Source of the DNA: Fasciolopsis buskii
Lineage: Eukaryota > Platyhelminthes > Trematoda > Plagiorchiida > Fasciolidae
DNA: 64,000 nt
Direction: 5' to 3'
NCBI GenBank assembly: GCA_008360955.1
Contig: LUCM01009050.1
Span: forward strand, 100,404 to 164,403
The notes under the pieces are model-generated. The model did not search any database. It was given only the letters and a program-made list of their open reading frames with translations, and was not told where the DNA came from. This document shows, in pieces, positions 1-9,947 of this stretch. The position numbers and the translations under genes were made by a program. Each line of letters opens with the position of its first letter. Position 1 is the stretch's first letter.

Positions 1-184
1 ATCTAAGCAAAAACGTTGAAGCTGCCACCTGAAGCTTACCAAAGACCGGAGTATCTAATTTCTTGAAACGAACAAGCAAACGAAACAACCTATGTATTTG
101 CCAAGTCCTGCTGGTAATGGACGGCTTATCACATTGTTCTCCGTGGGGACGAAAGAGTTCTCCAGCGTGAACGTTGGGGCTGTT

Positions 185-518
185 CTAAACGTCAAATCGA
201 GGGATTTGCCGGATGCGCACGTAAACGTGCAATGCTTCAAAATGATCTAGAACATTAATAGTTGAAAATTTTAGACTAATTCTTAATTTATTCGTTTCTG
301 GCCAAACCACGGCTTTGATTTGATGCCGGCTAGTACTAAAACTAAACTCGGTATAGGCTTCCAGTGTTTGAAATTTAATTTGGCAATGAATGCAGGGTAT
401 GCTGTCTGAAATATTCGTTGGCCCATTAAAAAATTTATAAACCAGGTTGATTAGGCTTTCCGTCAGATTGTACCACTGACATAAAACTTCTGCTATTTTG
501 AATTCCAACTCGAGCACT
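185..518 (-). CDS. Candidate 3'-terminal exon, unknown protein
   Basis: An open minus-strand stretch of 110 codons ends in TAG at 187-185. An AAGCAG acceptor lies just upstream at 523-519, so the exon would begin with one base of a split codon. The peptide is mixed and soluble-looking. It has a Cys-x-x-Cys pair inside SIPCIHC and two possible N-glycosylation sites (NLTE, NISD). I recognise no domain. The frame stays open upstream to 607, so the 5' end is uncertain. No AATAAA follows the stop before the window edge. Open stretches of this length are expected once or twice by chance in 64 kb, so support is modest. Confidence 0.3.
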
Positions 519-825
519 CTGCTTGTTCTTCTATGGTGATTCCCTAATGACCACCGGCGGTAAATTCCGCATAATCGGACCACATTTCCAAACAATGTAA
601 TCATCACCGAACGTGCCTCGTTTGACTATCGAATCCGAAAATTTACAATTCTCATCGCGACTACTGTTTAGATAGTCTGTTGCCTTGAGTTAAAAGAACA
701 AATGCCACTCGTGCTAGTTTGTAATGCATTACCTAATAAGCCGAGTTTTGATTCACGACAAACAAGAGACCGTGAAAAATGTGCCCGATGTGAGCTCGCT
801 GAATTGCTGTGTACACCAAACGAAG

Positions 826-912
826 TTCCAAAGACCGTATCAAAGACTATGACATCACCACTGGCTTGGTCACTTTATCACATGACACGGCAAAAGTAGT
901 GAACTTGACTGG
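826..912 (+). CDS. Candidate internal exon, gene A
   Basis: The exon ends at a strong donor, TGG|GTAAGT at 913, and its frame is open from 803 to 912. Translation gives a balanced peptide with the segment YDITTGLVTLSHDT and ends NLTG. The donor leaves two bases (GG). These are completed by the first base of the exon at 1150, in exactly the frame of the longest open exon in the window, so the two fit in phase. The 5' end is uncertain: the only nearby AG is at 824-825 and has a weak pyrimidine tract. No family is recognised. Confidence 0.4.
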
Positions 913-1149
913 GTAAGTTAAGGCAAAATTACTTTTGCTGTACCCAAAAAAGAGCAAAAACAGGTAAACAACTTCAAAATCTGAATCACCAAATAAATGC
1001 ATATTTTTCGATTCGAATCTCCTCATCTTTTTCCACAAGAACAATAAGCTAATTTCAAATTACCTTGGTGACTGATGTCTATTTTGGAATGAGTTGATTT
1101 TAGTAGAGAACCGTTTCATTTCACCTTGCTGTTGGTTTTTCTCATTTAG

Positions 1150-1798
1150 TTCCACTTATTCCACATCCACGCTGACAAAACAAGACAAAGCTTGCGAGGC
1201 GAAATCTCTTCCATACACCTCGCACTCGACGCAGCCGAGCAGCCTGGAAAAACCAAAAGTTCACCAGTCCGTGTTGGATAAAAATGTGCACAACTACGAT
1301 GCGGTTCCGGACGAACAAAATCATCAGCTAGAAATGAAAGAAAATCACAGATCATCAGCCTCGAGGGATTTGAGACCAAACAGTATGACAACCTCAATGC
1401 TTTTCACAAAAGTCTATAGATCACCGGTCTGTACAAACAAAATTTCCAAGATCGACGCTAAACTTCGGACAAAATCTATCTCGGAATTAGGGAGCTCTGA
1501 TACAACCATGGAATCTGAGTATATGTGCACCCGAGAATGGCGACATCATTTCGGACATGACCCGGACCGGATGCAAATCACGAATGAACACGTGACCGAT
1601 TTGAAACCGGCTAAAATACAAGTGACGATCCCATCGGATATGACGAACAGTTCCGTACAAGTCAACACAAAGTCTCATTTGTCACTGCCAGCCAATTCTG
1701 TCGTGGTCACTACAAAAATGATTCATGGTAGCTACTACGAGGGTGATTTGAGTATACGCAATTTACGTAGTGGGATTTGCGTGGCAGAACCGGAAAAA
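1150..1798 (+). CDS. Longest candidate exon (217 codons), Ser/Thr-rich, gene A
   Basis: This is the best-supported coding exon here. A TTTTTCTCATTTAG acceptor ends at 1149, the frame stays open for 216 full codons, and a GTGAGC donor starts at 1799 in phase 0. It joins the 826-912 exon in matching phase. The first two thirds are polar and rich in Ser, Thr, Lys and Asn, as in a disordered linker. The last third is more structured, with short strands such as AKIQVTIPSD and NSVVVTTKMIHG. Five cysteines are spread along the exon. There is no signal peptide, membrane segment or recognised domain. The next exon must begin in phase 0; I could not place it with confidence. Confidence 0.55.
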
Positions 1799-3664
1799 GT
1801 GAGCATAGAATAAATTATTTCTTTCACTATATCAAACCACGTAGGAAGTAGTATCAGAATTTGAAAAATTGGCTCTCTATTAAAGTGGGCAGGTTTGTGA
1901 TTATTGTTGACTTGGTGGAATCTGTTACACTGGTCTCCATGTACAATGTAGATTTATTTTCCATCTCTAGTGGGTACGGGGTTGAAATGACTTTCAGCAA
2001 GAGAACGTAGTCTTCGTCAAGTTCGAGTGTAAGAAAATGCTCTAGCTTGATCTCATGATTATCAAGTACTCTGGACATTTACCTGCGGTAATTTAGATAT
2101 TCGGATCTCAGCTCTGCTAGTCAATGGTATACAACGAAAGTTTTCTGTCTTTTGGCTTGCTACTGCACTGCTAAGTCTGCGCTATTCCGTGTTCAAATGT
2201 TAATATTAATAACATGATTATTTGTATTTCTGTTTGTTGATTTTCTTCCACAAATGTCTTTCGACCGTGTATTTTACAAAATGACAGTACACATCGAGCA
2301 CAACTTCGCTGCTGTTCCCAAAACCAATAACCATCGAATTTATACAGATGCGAACAAGTCAGCTTCCTATGCGTGCAAAAATCACAGTATGAACTACGTT
2401 ACTACAGTCTGGTATTGAGTTTGCAATTAGTCTATTAACAATAATAATGGTAACTGAGACAAAGAAACATGGTAAGGATAATATGGATTTATGCTTCACG
2501 ATGCAGAAAACCCTTCGCAAAAAAGTAATATCAAGTCGGAAGAATGTTAATTCATCAAAACATCGAGGCAGTCGCGGAATTCGTGCTTATATGTACTTTC
2601 ATTTTTGCAATAATAATGTTCTTGGCACAAACTTTCTATGGCCAACAGACGAGGTAGTTTTTGTTGGCTCAATTTGACTGATGGACCATGTCTGCTCCAT
2701 GTGGCCGCTTATTATAAGTTACATTATTTCGTCCGAATGAACACAATAAGTCAGGTCCTGCCAGAGTCACCGAGGTGTCCCTTTGCTCTACAGTCTTATT
2801 GTTAATGTGAAATAACCATACTTCCCGAGCAAAAAACGTAGGGCTAGTTAAAAATTTGGGATGAAAATTTAATTTTTTCATAGAAACAGGAGTCGTTCTC
2901 CGAGATAGGCTATGTCAACGCGTTCGTTTTACCACGCCACCCATAATTGAAACAAACCGCCTGAACTCATCTAAGGACATAATGATGTTATTGATTAGTG
3001 ATCATGTTAGAATTGCATAGGACATTAAAAATTTTATCTTTCTTTTCCGAAGACTAATCTTGAACGGGAAACAAAATAATTCAGCTTATTGGACGACTGA
3101 AACCGAAGCAGTTCAGACGGTTGATAGCTCACCGACAGAAATGAAAACTATCAGACTGTTGGATTAGATGAATTGATCGCATTCTCTTCGGTTTTATTGA
3201 CATTTTTTGAATATCACCTGATCATTCAGACCAACGAAGCAAATCCCGAAAGATAGATGAGGATGCGTGATCGCAACGGTGAACAAGAAAATGACAAATT
3301 CTTTGGCGAACTGTGCATGTAGATTCGCGTTTTAGGCATTTCATTTAAACTGGTTGTGAGACCCATATTCAGCTGATTGCCTTGTGCTTGCAAAGGGTGG
3401 ACCCGTGAAAAGCAAACCGGTTTACGATTGGGTTAAATTTTAAAGACCACATCTTTTTCTCTCCTGGTCAAAATGCTAAATTAGAATCGGTCTACCTTAG
3501 AAGTTTCTGATACTGCATTTCATTGGAATACGTCAAAGAAATTCAATTACATGTTCCAGTGGTAGATTACCAATAATCAAATTCAAGTTTCCAGTTATGA
3601 TGACTTTTCAGTCTGGTTCCCTACATGCTCAGGTATTCCTCAGCCATGTCCTGTCTCTCTCTGA
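1799..3664. other. Non-coding or intronic stretch, one weak exon candidate
   Basis: Apart from the weak minus-strand candidate at 2083-2176, I see no supported gene. A 74-codon ATG-to-stop minus-strand reading at 1854-2078 has no splice or promoter context and is listed under rejected items. There are no simple repeats of note. Confidence 0.4.
2083..2176 (-). CDS. Weak candidate internal exon
   Basis: A CCGCAG|GTAAAT donor closes a minus-strand frame that is open from about 2182 down to 2083 and ends ISKLPQ. Possible acceptors are GCGCAG at 2177 and TTAGCAG further in; both have poor pyrimidine tracts. The peptide is polar and carries no recognised motif. It lies downstream, in the minus-strand sense, of the 3665-4449 exon group. 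It could continue that gene only if the stop at 3665 is bypassed by splicing. Confidence 0.22.
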
Positions 3665-3848
3665 TTATAAAACTGTCCGTGTCCTTTTGTGAGCATGATG
3701 CGATTGGGATCTCTTCAAAGAGAAAACCTCGGTAGAATGTACGTCCAACATTTTCCTTTTGCGGCCAGATTCAGGTAGAACGCAAGTATTCCTTGACAGC
3801 GAATACACTTTTGATGTGATTTTTTCGCGTTCAAATTGCAAAATACCA
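3665..3848 (-). CDS. Candidate terminal exon, gene B
   Basis: A good acceptor (CTTGCTTTCGTAG, ending at 3849) opens 60 codons that end in TAA at 3667-3665. One leading base completes the CA left by the exon at 3963-4002, so the phases agree. The peptide starts GILQFEREKITSKVYSL, strand-like. It then becomes strongly basic (GRKRK, HKRTR) up to the stop, as in a short cytoplasmic or nuclear tail. An internal donor such as GAC|GTACAT would be an alternative end. No polyadenylation signal was identified close by. Confidence 0.38.
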
Positions 3849-3962
3849 CTACGAAAGCAAGTGGATTTGCACCCTAACACTTCTTTTGCTAGGCATAATC
3901 TTCGACATTTGAGCTGTTAAATCTCACCGGGTGATTATGTAATAGACAAAGGGACTTCTCAC

Positions 3963-4002
3963 TGTCCGAGAGTCAGATTAGATTTTAGCGATATGACATG
4001 TA
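3963..4002 (-). CDS. Candidate short internal exon (40 nt), gene B
   Basis: A CAGCTCAG acceptor and an ACA|GTGAGA donor enclose 40 bases. Only the frame that continues the upstream exon (phase 1 in, phase 2 out) reads through, giving VHVISLKSNLTLG. The N-L-T triplet is a possible N-glycosylation site. The exon is short, so its support comes from phase agreement on both sides rather than from length. Confidence 0.33.
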
Positions 4003-4202
4003 CTGAGCTGGATTAGGCATCAAATTTCAAGTTTGTACTAAGGCAGTGCGATCAGACAGATATGACTCGGTATCATGGTTGTAGAGCTGAAAAGACTTGT
4101 GGCAGCTTTCCACGTTTGCACATTGGTTTCTTGTGGAGAATTTCAGACTATAGCATGCCGTTAGCAACACTGAGGTTAGACATAGTGCGTTCCGTTACTC
4201 AC

Positions 4203-4269
4203 CAAAACCCGTGGAATAAGCAGTAGACTTAAATAGGTTGACGTGTTTGGGACCTTTTGCTTTTGTCAT
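4203..4269 (-). CDS. Candidate internal exon, fibronectin-III-like end, gene B
   Basis: A TTGTGCTCAG acceptor and a strong TTTTG|GTGAGT donor enclose 67 bases. Read in phase 0, as the upstream exon requires, it gives 22 codons (MTKAKGPKHVNLF...) and leaves one base. Joined to the preceding exon the sequence runs KYLVNITAQ then MTKAKGPKHVNLF. This resembles the end of a fibronectin type III domain, where a Tyr-x-Val-x-Val-x-Ala strand is followed by a turn with Gly-x-Pro and a final strand. That resemblance is a judgement by eye, not an alignment. The intron upstream is 77 bases. Confidence 0.4.
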
Positions 4270-4346
4270 CTGAGCACAAAAGGTAGTTGAAAAATGGAAT
4301 TATTTGTCCATTCTGTAAGATGGGGGAAAGATATGATGACTCTTAC

Positions 4347-4449
4347 CTGTGCAGTGATGTTGACTAAATACTTGTGCCAGGCCGTTGGAAATATTAAGCT
4401 ACTTCGTTCAGTTTCACGATGAGCGGCGTGTTCGCATTCAAAACTTCTT
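4347..4449 (-). CDS. Candidate internal exon, fibronectin-III-like, gene B
   Basis: An ATTATCACATCAG acceptor and a strong CACAG|GTAAGA donor bound 103 bases, one base plus 34 codons, ending in phase 0. The product carries FECEHAAHRETE, then WHKYLVNITAQ, the latter matching the F-strand pattern of fibronectin III modules. Phase fits the next exon at 4203-4269. A preceding exon would have to end in phase 2. A GTGAGC donor at 5270 ends in that phase, but its own 5' boundary is unclear. Confidence 0.42.
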
Positions 4450-5429
4450 CTGATGTGATAATTCATAATTTTTTACACACTTTTCTTGACTTTTAAGCAG
4501 TCACTGAGAGGTAAAAACCGACAATAAAAATTGTTAACGTCACTATGGAACTCTGCTAGTGCAAGTCTATTTTGAGCAGATCATTTCATACTAAAGGGAC
4601 ACATTCTCAGTCAATCAACAACACCTACTCACCCGCGGTATATGCTCCAGTTCATTTACAGTAAATTTTTCGGAATAAAGAAAGTTGGCCAAAGTAAAAC
4701 CAATGTACCGCAGAAGGAATGAAGCAGTTATAAAAGCACAAACTGCTGGAAACCTGCGTTGTTGATGAGTTTGTATGGTTGTGCTTGCCTTAACTCAATT
4801 TTCCTGTTCATCTTAATTAAAAGTTAAATAGTGAAGATTGGCATGCTGATTGCAGAAACCGCATGCTATCACATTTGTTTTTGTTTCTCATCAGACTTGA
4901 TGGCTTAAGTCATATCCAAAATTGACAAGCGACTCTGAGTGAACCGCCGATTCTAGATTTGCTTTCAAGTAACATGATCTTAGTTTAGTTTCCGGTTTCC
5001 AAGAAACTTCTTACATGTAAACTGACTCGAATATAATGATTTTACTTTCCAGTCATTACATATGATTATACAATGAAAAATACCAGACCAACGATCGCTG
5101 ACTTCAGCGGATTATTCTAATAGTCAAAAGGGACCAATTGTTTCTGTTCTGCTGATGATATTTACTAGGGTTGAAAATGTGCATTTTCAGTGAATTATTT
5201 ATGTGAGCCTCCGGTGTACTTATGAGATGTTATGCCGCATTAGCGTGAGGCTGTCGATTTTTTCGCTCACCTGAACACAGTTCGTAGAATGATTCGAGAG
5301 ATTTTTATTTCTAGGCCCATGTATTCACACCAAAGACCAAATATACAAGGAATGCATAATTATGTTCGTTACTTTCAGTCGTAAATCAGGGCAGTCCACC
5401 CTCTTGAATTAAACTATATTCATCAGCAG

Positions 5430-5512
5430 GTAAAATGATCGAAATCTTGGGAATACAGGATGTGATCGAAATTCAAATTAGTTATATGGAAGACCAAATC
5501 GATCAAGAATCA
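5430..5512 (+). CDS. Candidate internal exon, acidic peptide
   Basis: A CATCAGCAG acceptor and a strong ATCA|GTAAGC donor bound 83 bases on the plus strand. In phase 1 it reads 27 codons containing MIEILGIQDVIEIQISYM and then EDQIDQES. The peptide is acidic and Ile-rich, compatible with a coiled coil or helix. It could be a later exon of gene A, but its phase does not follow directly from the exon ending at 1798, so at least one more exon would be needed. It lies between minus-strand candidates, which weakens one or the other. Confidence 0.33.
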
Positions 5513-6297
5513 GTAAGCACTCCCAGGGGTCAACTTTGTGGCCGCTTCGGCTCCGTTGTGCCAAGATGCGCTGTTCCATCCATGTTCACGATTCGTTTTT
5601 TTTTCTCTTCACATTACGGACTATTCGACTAAGCAGAAATTTTAGCTGTATGTATAATTTTCCATCCGAATCTTCAGCTAAACGGTTTGAGAAGTTATCA
5701 CCTAAAGCTGGTGAAATGTTTTCTTTGGATCGGACATCAAATGTGTAGATGCGTATACACATGCGTATGCGCCACTGTTGTTAGACCTGCGCTAAACGGA
5801 TGATCTGTGACAATGTTTAACACTAGAATTGTCTATCTAGATTCAACTGTTATAGGTAAGTCTGAGCAATTCAAAAATCCCGTGGGTTCACAGATTCCGA
5901 AAAACTGACTTCCATTCATGCGATAGACAGACCAACGCTATCCTGTAAACGCTCACGGATTTGACTAGTCGAAGCTGGGACAGTTGCATTTTATCAATCG
6001 TGGGCGTCATCAAAATAACGGCAATGTCAAAATTAAAGTTTATTTGCACTCTTCCTTTAATCATTGTGTCACTTTCTTCGCTGTTCCAACAAAATTTTCC
6101 TTCCGGTATGGACTAGCAACTTCTGAGTGGCATCAAATGATTATCACCAAACCATCATTTTGGTCCGTTGCTAAAACGCTGCCATTCATACCTACCCGTT
6201 GACTTTTGTATAACGAGTCAAGCGTGTAGAAATATATCTTGAAGATCAACCATTTTTCATAATTCCTCATTCCAACTCTCTCGTTTTTGAATCATAC

Positions 6298-6346
6298 CTG
6301 AAGAATGGCACGCAATGTCCGATAAGGAGGACAAGGATAACTCTTT
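6298..6346 (-). CDS. Candidate 49-nt internal exon
   Basis: A strong acceptor (ACATTTTTCGTTCAG) and donor (CTTCAG|GTATGA) lie 49 bases apart on the minus strand. All three frames are open, so the peptide cannot be fixed. The phase-0 reading, which would follow the exon at 6750-6875, gives KELSLSSLSDIACHSS. Support rests on the splice sites only. Confidence 0.25.
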
Positions 6347-6749
6347 CTGAACGAAAAATGTTAGCTTTCACACCTTCTCACTCTGAAAGTTTTTTCACAT
6401 GGATAATCGATCACGTTGTTTCACGATCAGCAGTTCTTTCTATGGGCACATAAAAACGAATTTGTGGGTGATTGGAGAGTAACTGTTCATATCGTGCAGA
6501 ATAGGACGAGAAGTACAAACAAATTTTGCACAATCAACTCACAACAGAAATCACAGTTCAGCAAATAGCACTCGAAGACTTAACCATGCACGGTCCACAA
6601 AACGGTATCTACGTCACATCTCGTTTCATAGTATGATTTGCCCTAGTAGGGCTAACAAACGAGTAAAAAAATAAACTACCAGGCAATTAAGTGTATAGCA
6701 ATTTTACTAATTGGACGTGACTGAAAAAGGATTCACGATTCACTCTTAC

Positions 6750-6875
6750 CGAGGTGGTATGAAACGAGCTGTATTCAAGATATTTTTCTTCACATTTCTC
6801 ATCTGACTGTCTATTTATTGCAAAACATGGCCGGATGAGTTGGTACGTGTGATTTGTTACCGATGGAGCAACAAA
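6750..6875 (-). CDS. Candidate internal exon, extracellular-like
   Basis: A strong CCTCG|GTAAGA donor at 6749 closes a minus-strand frame of exactly 42 codons that opens at a GGCTAG acceptor (6878-6876), phase 0 at both ends. The peptide begins FVAPSVTNHTYQLIRPCF and continues through KCEEKYLEYSS. Two cysteines, a possible N-glycosylation site (NHT) and the alternation of residues suggest an extracellular beta domain. This is inference. The acceptor lacks a clear pyrimidine tract. Confidence 0.36.
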
Positions 6876-7016
6876 CTAGCCATCGGTTTTGAGTCCGTTA
6901 GGGTTACTGTACACTGATCATAGGGGATTATGGGAGGATTTCCCCCCTACTGATGTACTCTCATGCATAATCACATTCGTGACATTGCCTCTTTCCTTCC
7001 TCCTGTATTACCTCAC

Positions 7017-7105
7017 AAAATACGCAATACAGCCCTTTCGATTGGATAGGCACAGTTGAAGAAAGTCAGACCGACTTCCCATAAACAAAAGCAATTGACG
7101 AATTT
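7017..7105 (-). CDS. Candidate internal exon, Cys/Trp-containing
   Basis: A very good acceptor (TGTTCTGTGTTTCAG) opens a minus-strand stretch of 89 bases to a TTTT|GTGAGG donor. The phase-0 frame gives KFVNCFCLWEVGLTFFNC and then AYPIERAVLRI. A second frame (phase 1) is also open to a GAG|GTAATA donor, so the reading is not unique. Neither choice matches the next candidate (6750-6875) directly in phase, so an intervening exon or a different partner would be required. Confidence 0.32.
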
Positions 7106-8971
7106 CTGAAACACAGAACATCTGCTCCAATAGAAATGACACGTGAAAACTAACAGTACAGCCACAGATTAGCAGCAGTCCGCGAAATGCGAAACATTTT
7201 TACCGGCCTGCATTATTCCGTGGATTACTGCAATTTCAATGAGCGATTTGAAAGCAACGAGGTCGTTGTCTAACAGAAAAAAAAGATCGTGGAAGCTTTC
7301 GTGCACGTAGGCAGATCGATCATTTTTGCTCTTCTAAATGGAACATAATTAAAACTGTATTCTGCTTAAGAAGAACTTTCTGCTGAACGGTGGAACACAC
7401 CGAAAGACTTAACCTATTTGTTTTACTAAGATCACCATTCTCATTGAGAAGTAGTTCGTTGAGAAACAGAAAAAATCTATCTTTTCGGTAGTTCATTTTG
7501 TGGGGAAATAGTCGCTTCATAGTCAGTTCGGATTTTTCACGAAGTAATAATTTCAGCCAATTAATGAACGATTTCGATTAAAGTTTACTAGTTTGCACTG
7601 AACGTGGAGTGACATTTTTGGCAATTAGCATCTCCATATGTAGACATCTTTAATGGTCATTCCGTCTGAAATGCTAATGTCCCGCAATCCCATCAGAGAC
7701 GGTGTCTTTTTTGCAAAATTTCAGCACAGTCTCTTTTTCGTACGGGTATGATAAAAATAAAAACTCCAAAACCTGAGAGGAAATTTCCGGCCAGTTTCAT
7801 ATCTTTGAAGGTTGCAAAATATGGTCACACTGTTCCTCATATGGATAGTGATCGTCACATGATTTCTCTCACCAATCCGCCTGGTGTTTAATTTCAATGT
7901 GGGAAGTGAGAATAGTTTAAGGGAGAAAAGCTCACGCGGTCGATATTACATGAACCGCGGGTAACTGAAAAAATTGTGTACTTATTATTCAGATTAGAAA
8001 CGCTCAACAGCAGAAACATCTGTCTAATTAGTCGGGACTGTTTGAAGGAACTAACTGATCATCTTTTAGAAACTAGTCAACATGCTAATCAAAATTTACG
8101 CGTTGATTAATCTGACAATTCCACAGCTGTGTAGCCTAGGGTTAGAAACATGAGGCCATGTGTTTACTTTTCATGGTGAAAGTCAAGGGTGAATTTTAAG
8201 AAATACAGTCCAGCCTGTAGAAATGAACGCAGGTGTAATGCTCTTGGCAATACAAGGAACCAAGTGTTAGTCTGGTGGCAGAATATCTGAATAAGTGTTT
8301 TCTAGAACAAAACTCCCTTCTTCTTTGTGTATCCACATTTCGAGTGTGGAAAAACATCGTTGATTTAGCTCCTGTCCTCAGCGCGCAGCGAGGCAGAAGG
8401 CTTCTAAAATGATACCATATTCTATCATTTGCAGTAGATTTAGAAAAAGATTAGACATGGTGTGAACCAAACCAAAGTCCGAACAAATCGATAAACACTG
8501 CTGAACCAATACAAGAAACCGTTTATGTTAGGTTCAAGTTGTGTCGATTTTACCGTCACAGGTTAGAATAAGCATCTAGTAAGCAACGAAATGCAACGAA
8601 GAGTGGGGAATTCCCGAATCACGGTAATACCAATGACTCCTGGTGACGGAATGGTTTTATCAGATAACGAAGCACTTATAAAGTAGCTTCAGATCTTTCC
8701 CTGGCTTTTATGTCGGTGATCGAGTTCCTTGGCTTTGGGGCCTTCTGCTAGTTTAGTTGAGTTGGCATGATTCGTAAAGCGCTTAAATCACTGTAAAAAG
8801 CGTAAAGGCACAAGGACCGTCAGGAGTGAGTATTCATCATTTTGTAGCCGGGTATTTATTCTGATACCTAACCCATGTCAGTTAGTTAAAAAGCCAAACG
8901 TGACATCATTTTTTATGCGTAAATGTATCTCTCCGTTCTTGTATTATAGCGGCAAACTTCTTAGTTCTTAC

Positions 8972-9079
8972 AAAACAGGAATAGGTATTTATTATATGGG
9001 CCTTTGTTTTGGAACCATTGAGATCTCCGACAGTGCTTTCTTCTGTAATCTCTAAAATTGCATTCCCACTAGCCGTTTT
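8972..9079 (-). CDS. Candidate internal exon (36 codons, phase 0-0)
   Basis: A GTTTGCTGAG acceptor and a strong GTTTT|GTAAGA donor bound 108 bases in phase 0 at both ends. The peptide reads KTASGNAILEITEEST and ends INTYSCF. It is balanced in composition with strand-like alternation. No family is recognised. It may belong with the other minus-strand candidates between 3.7 and 9.3 kb. Confidence 0.33.
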
Positions 9080-9183
9080 CTCAGCAAACATCATCAAACA
9101 TCAGTAGTGCATGACACGGCACGTGCATTCACCTACAATACGTTTGACGCTTCTTGTGATGGCAAAGAAACTAATAATACCCC

Positions 9184-9214
9184 TTGAAAATTCCCACTGA
9201 GCACATTGAGAAAA
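9184..9214. repeat. Dispersed 31-base repeat, copy 1
   Basis: These 31 bases recur at 31676-31706 with a single mismatch; 21 of them in a row are identical (CCACTGAGCACATTGAGAAAA is the exact core). The flanks do not align. On the minus strand the core reads like a 3' splice site, TTTTCTCAATGTGCTCAG followed by TGG. Confidence 0.85.
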
Positions 9215-9228
9215 TAATCCACACTTAC

Positions 9229-9328
9229 AGGAGATATGATGCCGTTTTACAATTGATTCGTCATTCAGTATCAATATCCAGCCAGCGCAATAGCTAAAGC
9301 GTTCGAGTGATAGTCGCTCGGGTTGGGT
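9229..9328 (-). CDS. Candidate internal exon
   Basis: A strong CTCCT|GTAAGT donor at 9228 closes a minus-strand frame of 33 codons that opens at 9328. The peptide contains ERLSLERFSYCAGWILIL and NDESIVKRHH. Possible acceptors inside the open stretch are CCCGAG and GCTTTAG, so the 5' boundary is not fixed. An overlapping minus frame (9271-9519) is also open, carries a hydrophobic stretch, and has an acceptor-like CTTACTACAG at 9467. Only one of the two can be right here. Confidence 0.3.
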
Positions 9329-9699
9329 TCACGTTCCACTTCCACGGCGGTGGACATGCACTCATGATGATTCCTAGCAAATAGGTGAAAAGTGCTTCTT
9401 TGATTTCCATTGTCGCGCTGAATGTTGGTCAAGTATAACGAATCAGTTGGTAAATAAATAAATCCCGACTGTAGTAAGACCAGGAAACAAAACACTATGT
9501 GAGACTTTCCGGTACTCAAATGGTGTGTTTGTGATCTTCGATTGTGAGGCCCCTGCGCTCATTTCTCGAGAGCCCCAACCACTTCTCCCTTCGGTATTCT
9601 ACTGGTGTTCGATATTTATCAAGTATCTCAACTTTTGTATGAATTGTACAACTGATTGAAAAACTCCAGCGTAACATTTTCACTTCTTGATTCTTGTAG

Positions 9700-9947
9700 A
9701 ACGTTTGTAATGCAAAAGATGATTCCACAGAAAACTCTGAGTTGAGTCATGAACCGGATACGAAAGTCAAAACCGCAAACAAATGCCGAAGTCCTCGGTC
9801 GGTCTATTCCAAAGGCAAAGTGGTCAAAAGCCAGCGCCAATTGTTTCTGGGCTGTCAAACCGGTAATATGCATCCAGCAATTTGCCAGAAACTGACCGCG
9901 ACTTCCATATCCGAACAGTTCAGGGTGATACACACGGGCTCAGTCTG
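9700..9947 (+). CDS. Candidate internal exon (82 codons), Lys/Ser-rich
   Basis: A TTCTTGTAG acceptor and a strong GTCTG|GTAAGT donor bound 248 bases on the plus strand, open in one frame from acceptor to donor (phase 0 in, phase 2 out). The peptide starts NVCNAKDDSTENSELS and has a basic middle (SVYSKGKVVKSQRQLF) and four cysteines. No domain is recognised. The antisense strand is also open for 101 codons over 9628-9933 but lacks matching splice sites, so I prefer the plus reading. Confidence 0.42.

Noticed and set aside
1008..1023. tRNA box B-like GATTCGAATCTCC
   Set aside because: No box A or cloverleaf upstream.
1854..2078. Minus-strand ATG frame of 74 codons (MSRVLDNHEIKLEHFL)
   Set aside because: Protein-like composition, but a stop directly precedes the ATG, there is no acceptor, promoter or poly(A) context, and 74 codons is within chance expectation.
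5271..5359. Minus-strand exon ending at a GTGAGC donor (GLWCEYMGLEIKIS)
   Set aside because: Good donor and the right phase for the 4449 exon, but no usable acceptor in the open stretch except CCTAG, which would leave only about 41 bases.
9628..9933. Minus-strand frame of 101 codons
   Set aside because: It is antisense to 9700-9947, which has both splice sites; the minus frame has only a weak GTGAAA donor.
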